The notes below the pieces were generated by a model. It had not been told where the DNA came from. It worked only from the letters and a program-made list of their open reading frames with translations, and did no database searches. Position numbers and translations under genes: made by a program. From contig CAKRRF010000030.1 in the NCBI GenBank assembly GCA_934394985.1, positions 1 through 27,223 of the forward strand: a stretch of 27,223 nucleotides of DNA. The letters run 5' to 3'. Position 1 is the stretch's first letter. Each line of letters begins with the position of its first letter. The DNA is from an uncultured Marvinbryantia sp. (GTDB lineage: Bacteria; Bacillota; Clostridia; Lachnospirales; Lachnospiraceae). Positions 22,454 to 27,223 of this stretch are shown here, in pieces.

Positions 22454-23425
22454 TTACAGAATATCAAATTTGATCTTCTCGTATTCATCCATAATAATAG
22501 CCTGCCATTCAGGACGACACAGAATCAGGCATGGAATGTAAAATCCACCTTTTCCATTTCGGTGAAGGGTATTCCTGGTGAAAGTGCGAACCTGTTCTTC
22601 GGTGACAGGCTGTGCAGCATCCATCACATCCAGGGCACGAGTATTCATAAATACGTTATATACGACTTTGTCACCAGTCAGTTTTTTCAATTCTGGAATA
22701 TGATTGATTTCCATGATGTTCAGAGCATCTGGCTTTAGATCTTCTACGATTTCTGGAATCAGATCATGAATATCACCATCACTGTGAAGTTCAAACAGAA
22801 TCCCCTTGCTGTGTACATGGTCAATAATTCGTTTGGTTGGCTCTTTAATCAGATCACGCCATGTCTCCGGGGAGAAAAACAATCCACGTTCGGTTCCCCA
22901 GTCATCGTGATAGCAGATGATATCTGGCTGATAATATTTTGCAATATAGTCGATCAGCTTACATTTATAGTCTGCCAAGGCATCGAAAAATTCTGCAATT
23001 TCATCAGGATCGGTCAGTAATGCACAAAGGGCATCTTCAAATCCCATTAAGGTGTGCAGACGTTCGAACAAACCATTATGGATCATCTGGTAAAGCAGAT
23101 TGTGTTCACGATCAAAGGCAGGAATGCGGTCTTTACGGGCAGCTTCTTCCCAGTCGAAGTTGTCAAGATCCGGAAAATGAAGGACATCCTTCCAGTCGCA
23201 GATATCTTCTAACAGAATTTCATTGGATGGAAAAGAAGCTGGTTCCTCTTCTGGCCAGATCCATTCTACACCAAACCAGTCACGACCACGGCTGCCACGA
23301 CCACCGCCTCGTTCCTGATAACCGGTTACAGGTACATTGTTGATGATGCCCTGTCCCATAAATGGCTGATATTCCGGCATCTTATGCTGGTACAGGCGAC
23401 TCACATTTTCTTTTGCACTTATCAT
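22454..23425 (-). CDS. Uroporphyrinogen-decarboxylase-family protein (methyltransferase-like)
   Basis: This 323-residue TIM-barrel protein of the UroD family is not a haem-pathway enzyme by context. Typical blocks are 'GVEWIWPEE' (53-61), 'LMGFEDALCALLTDPDEIAEFFDAL', 'ICYHDDWGTERGLFFSPETWRDLIKEPTKRIIDHVHSKG' and 'FELHSDGDIHDLIPEIVEDLKPDALNIMEINH'. Corrinoid-dependent methyltransferases of this family (MtaA, MtbA) have a zinc motif His-X-Cys; here it reads His214-Ser-Asp216, with candidate Cys299 and Cys303 later. The longer frame from 23545 lacks a ribosome site, whereas AAGGAGGG directly precedes ATG 23425. It shares an operon with the permease and faces a PucR-type regulator, suggesting a small catabolic unit. 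No corrinoid protein gene is nearby, so methyl transfer is only a possibility. Confidence 0.8.
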   Translation of the reverse strand: MISAKENVSRLYQHKMPEYQPFMGQGIINNVPVTGYQERGGGRGSRGRDWFGVEWIWPEEEPASFPSNEILLEDICDWKDVLHFPDLDNFDWEEAARKDRIPAFDREHNLLYQMIHNGLFERLHTLMGFEDALCALLTDPDEIAEFFDALADYKCKLIDYIAKYYQPDIICYHDDWGTERGLFFSPETWRDLIKEPTKRIIDHVHSKGILFELHSDGDIHDLIPEIVEDLKPDALNIMEINHIPELKKLTGDKVVYNVFMNTRALDVMDAAQPVTEEQVRTFTRNTLHRNGKGGFYIPCLILCRPEWQAIIMDEYEKIKFDIL

Positions 23426-23441
23426 AATAAAACCCTCCTTC

Positions 23442-23479
23442 AGACAACTGTTTTTGTTGTCTATAGAATAGCAGACAAC
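23442..23479 (-). promoter_or_regulatory. Triple GTTGTCT element at the UroD-like promoter
   Basis: AGACAAC occurs at 23442-23448 and 23473-23479, and its reverse GTTGTCT at 23456-23462, giving alternating inverted copies 17 bases or less apart. On the minus strand a -10-like TATTCT falls at 23471-23466, with ATAACA 18 bases upstream. The elements overlap and follow this promoter, a position suited to regulator binding. Confidence 0.45.
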
Positions 23480-23524
23480 AGGTTTTTCTGTTATGGCCGG
23501 TAAATACAAAAGAAAGAAAAAGAA

Positions 23525-23586
23525 TTGTGCAATTTTGTACAGCACAGAAGCAATAGCTGGATTTTAAAATAAAAAACAGCTATAAT
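23525..23586 (+). promoter_or_regulatory. Promoter region of the PucR-type regulator gene
   Basis: TATAAT at 23581-23586 lies 32 bases before the regulator ATG, with only a weak -35 (CTGGAT, 23557-23562, 18-base spacer). Upstream, TTGTGCA (23525-23531) and TTGTACA (23535-23541) repeat with a 10-base period, and TGTGC/GCACA (23526-23530/23542-23546) form a dyad. Confidence 0.45.
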
Positions 23587-23618
23587 AGGAGCAGAAAGAA
23601 ACGGAGAGGAGAAGGTAG

Positions 23619-25169
23619 ATGAAATTGACACTGGCACTTTTGACTGAAAAAATGTCTCAGGAGTACCCGTCCCTGCAGCTGACAGATACGAAGTATCGCA
23701 AGATCAGTCATATAGCCTTTTTTTCATCGGAAAAACATTGCATGGAAAAAACAACGCTATATATCATTGCAGACAAAAATCAGTTGCAGCGGTGTGATAC
23801 GGAAAAGATATCTCAGGAGTATCTGTTTTTTTATCCCCAGGGAATGGAATGGTTACATGGAATCGCATATCCGACTGATCAGGAACTGTATCAGATGATC
23901 AATCACCTCTATTTCTGGTTCGAGAAATTTCAGCAGTGGGAAAAGGATGTCATGCTGGCTGTCAGAGAAAACAGGAGTCTTTCAGAAATATTGAATCTGA
24001 GTACACAGGTTACACCGGATACCATCTGGGTCAGTGATCCTAATCTGAAAATGCTGGGACATACATCCCCTACCTTGATGGATGCAGTCAGTGCAATCTG
24101 GCGATATCAGGTGAAATATCACTATGTACCGATGAATGTGGTTCAGAAACTGATCGAAAGTGGGGAACTGCAGATGTTATCGGAGCGACATAGAGTATTT
24201 ACCAATCCAAGAGAGAGTTTTAATCTGCCCTATACCTGCAGAAATATATTTTTAGATGGCGAGTTGAAAGCACATATTTTTATTGTCAGCATTTATTCTC
24301 AGCCAAACCGGACAAACTGGGAAGTGGCGGATCATCTGGGGGAGCTGTTATTGCCTTATATCCGCAATCATCCAGAATTGTCAGCCGGGTCCGGGTCTTT
24401 TCATGGAGGATATTTCAGGGACATTCTGGAAGGAAAACTAAAGGATGTGACTTTGATCAAGCAGCAGCTTTCTTATTTTTCCTGGGATATGAATGATATA
24501 TTTGTCCTGGTGTTGCTAAAGGCAGAAGAGGAAAAGAGTACACCGGATGTGATCTCAAGTCTGCTTGCATCCTGTTTGGGCAAAAAGCAGATTGGTGACT
24601 GTCAGATTTTCACAAAACAAAATTATGCGCTGGCGCTGGTACGGGAACCGGATATAGAAAAATTGCGAAAATTGCTGGAGGCATTTGCAGAAGAAAAACA
24701 GTTATATGTTTCGCTTAGCCGAAGCTTTTCACCTTTGACAAAATTACCGTTTCAATATGAGAATACAGAACAGCTTTTAAAAACGGGAGTTTCTTTTTCG
24801 CCAAAAAAATTTTTTTATTGCAATGCAGACTATGGATTATACATGATCATGGATGAATTGTTAAAAAAACATGCTATTACAGAAGTATGTCATGAAGGTG
24901 TGATGCAGTTGTATACCATCGACCGGGAGAAACATACAGAATATGTGGAAACATTATATGCATATTTGTCTAATGACAGGAACATTTTACGAACCGCAAA
25001 GGTACTGTATATTCATCGCAACACACTTAATTACAGGTTACAGCATATTTTTTCCTATATAAATATTCCAGAATTAAAACCAGAGGAACTGCATTATATT
25101 CTGTTATCGTTGTATGCGCTGAAATATGGAAAGTATTTAAAAGAAAAACAATGCCAGGTCCATTTGTAA
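23619..25169 (+). CDS. PucR-type transcriptional regulator
   Basis: This 516-residue regulator has a C-terminal PucR helix-turn-helix at about residues 444-490, with the hallmark 'NILRTAKVLYIHRNTLNYRLQHI'. The part before it, from about 280, looks like the GGDEF-related linker of CdaR/PucR proteins ('FLVLVLLKAEEEKSTPDVISSLLA', 'CQIFTKQNYALALVREPD'). The N-terminal 270 residues contain a possible sensory domain that I cannot name ('LSEILNLSTQVTPDTIWVSDPNLKMLGHT' is PAS/GAF-like in feel). AGGAGAAGG precedes ATG 23619. It diverges from the UroD-like/permease operon and likely controls it in response to the substrate. Members of this family usually activate catabolic genes. Confidence 0.87.
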   Translation: MKLTLALLTEKMSQEYPSLQLTDTKYRKISHIAFFSSEKHCMEKTTLYIIADKNQLQRCDTEKISQEYLFFYPQGMEWLHGIAYPTDQELYQMINHLYFWFEKFQQWEKDVMLAVRENRSLSEILNLSTQVTPDTIWVSDPNLKMLGHTSPTLMDAVSAIWRYQVKYHYVPMNVVQKLIESGELQMLSERHRVFTNPRESFNLPYTCRNIFLDGELKAHIFIVSIYSQPNRTNWEVADHLGELLLPYIRNHPELSAGSGSFHGGYFRDILEGKLKDVTLIKQQLSYFSWDMNDIFVLVLLKAEEEKSTPDVISSLLASCLGKKQIGDCQIFTKQNYALALVREPDIEKLRKLLEAFAEEKQLYVSLSRSFSPLTKLPFQYENTEQLLKTGVSFSPKKFFYCNADYGLYMIMDELLKKHAITEVCHEGVMQLYTIDREKHTEYVETLYAYLSNDRNILRTAKVLYIHRNTLNYRLQHIFSYINIPELKPEELHYILLSLYALKYGKYLKEKQCQVHL

Positions 25170-25194
25170 TGATTCCGAATTTATGCGTTTTTTA

Positions 25195-25209
25195 GCGTTT
25201 TGCAAACGC
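25195..25209 (+). other. Short hairpin before the methyltransferase gene
   Basis: GCGTTT (25195-25200) pairs with AAACGC (25204-25209) across TGC in the 70-base gap between the regulator and ogt. No U run follows, so terminator function is doubtful. Confidence 0.35.
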
Positions 25210-25239
25210 CTGGTATTCCATGAAGTGGAAAGGAGAACT

Positions 25240-25755
25240 ATGGTATATATATGCAAATATAAGTCACCATTAGGGGATATTTTATTGGCTGCGGATGAAA
25301 TTGGGCTTACCGGTTTGTGGTTTGAAGGACAGAACTATTTTGCAGACATACTTCCGGATGAGCATATCAAACAGGAGACAGAGATTCTCAGAGAGACAAA
25401 AAAATGGCTGGATATGTATTTCGCAGGGGAAGAACCGAAATTTACTCCGCATCTTCATCCTGCCGGATCAGAATTCAGACAGACGGTGTGGAAAATCTTA
25501 TTACAGATACCCTACGGTCAGACGATTTCCTATGGAGCAATTGCCCGAAAAATGGCTGAGATGAAAAAAATCAGCCATATGTCTGCACAGGCAGTTGGCG
25601 GTGCAGTTGGCCATAATAAAATATCCATTATTATTCCCTGTCATCGTGTAGTAGGCGCAAATGGAAATCTGACAGGATATGCAGGAGGAATTGATAAAAA
25701 AATTTCACTGCTTGAACTGGAACATGCGGATATGAGGAACTTATTTATAAACTAA
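25240..25755 (+). CDS. ogt: Methylated-DNA--protein-cysteine methyltransferase
   Basis: This 171-residue suicide repair protein transfers the methyl group of O6-methylguanine in DNA to its own cysteine. The active site PCHRV is at 133-137 (Cys134), within 'IIIPCHRVVGANGNLTGYAGG'. 'GSEFRQTVWKILLQIPYGQTISYGAIARKM' forms the DNA-binding helix region, and 'QAVGGAVGHNKI' the conserved Asn hinge. An in-frame start at 25183 has no ribosome site; AAGGAG ahead of ATG 25240 gives the family-typical N-terminus 'YICKYKSPLGDILLAAD'. It is 70 bases after the PucR-type regulator and may be read from the same transcript. The final 11 bases overlap the convergent aminotransferase gene. Confidence 0.95.
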   Translation: MVYICKYKSPLGDILLAADEIGLTGLWFEGQNYFADILPDEHIKQETEILRETKKWLDMYFAGEEPKFTPHLHPAGSEFRQTVWKILLQIPYGQTISYGAIARKMAEMKKISHMSAQAVGGAVGHNKISIIIPCHRVVGANGNLTGYAGGIDKKISLLELEHADMRNLFIN

Positions 25756-26926
25756 GAATGTCTTTCAGACCCTGGATTGCGAAATCTAATTCATCCTCCG
25801 TATTTTCAGGCCCAAAGGAGAAGCGGATTGTTCCGGCAGGATAAGTACCAAGTGTCTTATGTGCATTTGGTGCGCAGTGCAGACCCACCCGGGTCATGAC
25901 CCCGTATTCACTATCCAGCTGCCATGCCACCTGGGACATGTCGATCTCCGGTGTCTGGATGGAAACTACGGCATTCCGGTCAGTGAGATCTTTTTTCCCA
26001 ATGATACGGATGTGTCTGCCGGTATCATCCAATGCCAGCAACTGCTCAAGAAAATAACCGGTAAGAGACAGTTCTCTTTCACAGAGGGACTGCATTGGCG
26101 ATTCAGCTACCTGTGGCTGTGCATTCAGAAATAGCAGCGCCTCATGCAGTCCGTAAATTCCCGGAAGATTGGGCGTTCCCGATTCAAACCGATCCGGCAG
26201 AAAATCCGGAATCTCCTCTGTATGGGACACACTTCCAGTGCCGCCCGAAATCAACGGCTCCATCTGCTCTGCCAGTTCCTGGGACACCAGAAAACCGCCC
26301 GTCCCCTGTGGCCCGCGAAGCCCTTTATGACCGGTAAAAGCCAGTGCATCAATATGCATTCTTTCCATATCAACAGGTACAATTCCAGCCGTCTGTGCGG
26401 AATCCACAATAAAAGAAAGATGATGCCGCTGGCAGATTTCACCGAGTGCGTCAAGGGGCATTCTGGTTCCGCAGACATTAGAAGCATGCAAAGTAACAAT
26501 TGCCCTGGTCTGTGGCCGGATCATGCCTTCTACTTCCTCCAGAATCATAGAGCCATCCTCCCGGCAGGGAATCCGGTCAAATGAAATCCCCTGAGAAGCC
26601 AGCTGCACCACTGGCCGCATAACGGCATTATGCTCCATAGCCGACACCAGGATGTGATCTCCTGGTCTCAGAAATCCTTTCAATATGAAATTGAGACTGG
26701 TGGTGACATTCGGTGTAAAAATCACATTTTTGCACTTTGAAAAGTGGAAAAGCTCTGCCAGGAGCTGGCGTGTCTCATAGATTACTTCCTCCGCAGAGTA
26801 AGCACTGGAATAGACACCGCGGTTCACATTCACTCCATTCATAGTCAGATAATCCATCATAGCCTGTGCCACACCTGGAGCTTTTGGAAAAGAGGTGCTG
26901 GCCTGGTCGAGGTAAATTCGATTCAT
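25745..26926 (-). CDS. Class V aminotransferase, cysteine desulfurase/selenocysteine lyase-like
   Basis: This 393-residue PLP enzyme of the NifS/SufS group removes sulfur or selenium from cysteine or selenocysteine. Visible residues are 'YLDQASTSFPKAP' at the N-terminus, His99 ('AMEHNAVMRP'), Asp175 and Gln178 ('VDSAQTAG'), the PLP lysine Lys201 in 'TGHKGLRGPQG', and the catalytic Cys351 in 'VGLHCAPNAHKTLGTYPAGTIRFSFG'. That C-terminal block marks the subfamily of E. faecalis EF2568, which accompanies selD in selenium-dependent molybdenum hydroxylase loci. ATG 26926 is chosen over 26965 because AAAGGAT lies upstream of it and the family N-terminus begins there. It diverges from a YedE-type selenium gene, supporting a selenium-related role over iron-sulfur cluster synthesis. 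Confidence 0.88.
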   Translation of the reverse strand: MNRIYLDQASTSFPKAPGVAQAMMDYLTMNGVNVNRGVYSSAYSAEEVIYETRQLLAELFHFSKCKNVIFTPNVTTSLNFILKGFLRPGDHILVSAMEHNAVMRPVVQLASQGISFDRIPCREDGSMILEEVEGMIRPQTRAIVTLHASNVCGTRMPLDALGEICQRHHLSFIVDSAQTAGIVPVDMERMHIDALAFTGHKGLRGPQGTGGFLVSQELAEQMEPLISGGTGSVSHTEEIPDFLPDRFESGTPNLPGIYGLHEALLFLNAQPQVAESPMQSLCERELSLTGYFLEQLLALDDTGRHIRIIGKKDLTDRNAVVSIQTPEIDMSQVAWQLDSEYGVMTRVGLHCAPNAHKTLGTYPAGTIRFSFGPENTEDELDFAIQGLKDILSL

Positions 26927-26974
26927 AGTCAGATCCTTTCTTAGGTTTCGTAATATGAAAATCATACCACAATC

Positions 26975-26991
26975 TATAGAAAATATCTATA
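26975..26991. promoter_or_regulatory. Dyad in the divergent aminotransferase-yedE region
   Basis: TATAGA (26975-26980) and TCTATA (26986-26991) are perfect inverted arms five bases apart, in the 160-base region between divergent starts. An extended -10-like TGTTAAAAT (27041-27049) may serve the yedE gene; no strong -35 is seen for either direction. Confidence 0.35.
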
Positions 26992-27086
26992 AATCCAGAA
27001 AATAGTCCCGGATAATCAATTAGAGTTTTCTGACAAAAAATGTTAAAATATAAAACGATTTGACAGTTACTGAAGGAGGAAAGAGT

Positions 27087-27223
27087 ATGAAAGAAACATT
27101 GTCAAAGAAAGAAACGCCTGTAATCATTGGGGCAGGCATCATCATCGGAATCATTGCAGTAGCACTGGTATACTTCGGAAACCCTGCAAACATGGGATTT
27201 TGCATCGCCTGTTTCCTGCGTGA
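27087..27223 (+). CDS. yedE: YedE-type selenium transport/metabolism membrane protein, N-terminal fragment
   Basis: Only the first 45 codons are in the window; the frame is open at the last base. After a short polar start, one hydrophobic helix ('VIIGAGIIIGIIAVALVYFG') is followed by 'NPANMGFCIACFLRD', a sequence characteristic of the YeeE/YedE family branch tied to selenium metabolism (YedE/FdhT). AAGGAGG (27073-27079) precedes ATG 27087. It diverges from the EF2568-like aminotransferase gene. Family members are thought to import a selenium or thiosulfate-like compound; which one cannot be decided here. The remainder of the gene, and perhaps yedF and selD, should lie beyond the window. Confidence 0.8.
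   Translation, partial: MKETLSKKETPVIIGAGIIIGIIAVALVYFGNPANMGFCIACFLR

Noticed and set aside
23426..23545. N-terminal extension of the UroD-like protein (40 residues, hydrophobic)
   Set aside because: It might suggest a signal peptide, but AAGGAGGG lies directly before ATG 23425 and the extension overlaps the regulatory repeats.

Overview
The window is about 27 kb of densely packed bacterial DNA. Genes use AGGAGG-like ribosome sites and sigma-A type promoters. The gene content (two feoA copies, feoB and a FeoB-associated Cys-rich peptide; a pyrH-frr-uppS-cdsA-dxr-rseP operon; a PucR-type regulator; a YedE selenium protein) points to a low-to-moderate GC Gram-positive, most likely a gut Clostridia/Lachnospiraceae member such as Blautia or a relative. 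That taxonomic call is inference from gene content and style. I saw no tRNA, rRNA, CRISPR array, insertion sequence or phage gene. No gene-free stretch exceeds about 215 bases.

Layout. 1-249: 3' end of an MMPL/RND-type membrane protein, closed by a 42-base perfect palindrome terminator. 318-3414: ferrous iron uptake locus (feoA, feoA, feoB and a 47-residue Cys/His-rich membrane peptide). 3441-9237: a cell-surface glycan type group with a Wzx-like flippase, xanthine phosphoribosyltransferase, a CapK-like adenylate-forming enzyme, a GtrB-like glycosyltransferase and an ATP-grasp ligase. 9337-10647: a secreted protein with two bacterial Ig-like domains and an NlpC/P60-like C-terminus. 10681-11092 (minus): a DtxR-family metal-dependent repressor with iron-type ligands, plausibly the regulator of the feo genes. 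11132-12088: an EamA drug/metabolite transporter, overlapping tail to tail with an unrecognised single-pass membrane protein on the minus strand (12036-12806).

12887-18103 is a housekeeping operon: UMP kinase, ribosome recycling factor, undecaprenyl diphosphate synthase, CDP-diglyceride synthase, DXP reductoisomerase and the RseP site-2 protease. It joins nucleotide supply, translation recycling, isoprenoid and lipid carrier synthesis and membrane proteolysis, and ends in a clear terminator. A CYTH-domain protein and an overlapping MATE exporter follow, then a lone Uma2-family nuclease-like gene.

20933-25169 holds a probable catabolic unit: a divergently transcribed PucR-type regulator faces a uroporphyrinogen-decarboxylase-family protein and a DASS/SLC13-type permease. 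Its substrate cannot be read from the sequence. The window ends with an O6-methylguanine methyltransferase, a cysteine desulfurase/selenocysteine lyase-like enzyme on the minus strand, and the start of a divergent YedE-type selenium transporter. The last two suggest the edge of a selenium metabolism locus.

Several start codons were placed downstream of the longest possible start because a good Shine-Dalgarno sequence marks an internal ATG. This applies to the genes beginning at 3562, 5095, 7094, 11192, 18706 and 25240 (plus strand) and 12806, 22434, 23425 and 26926 (minus strand).
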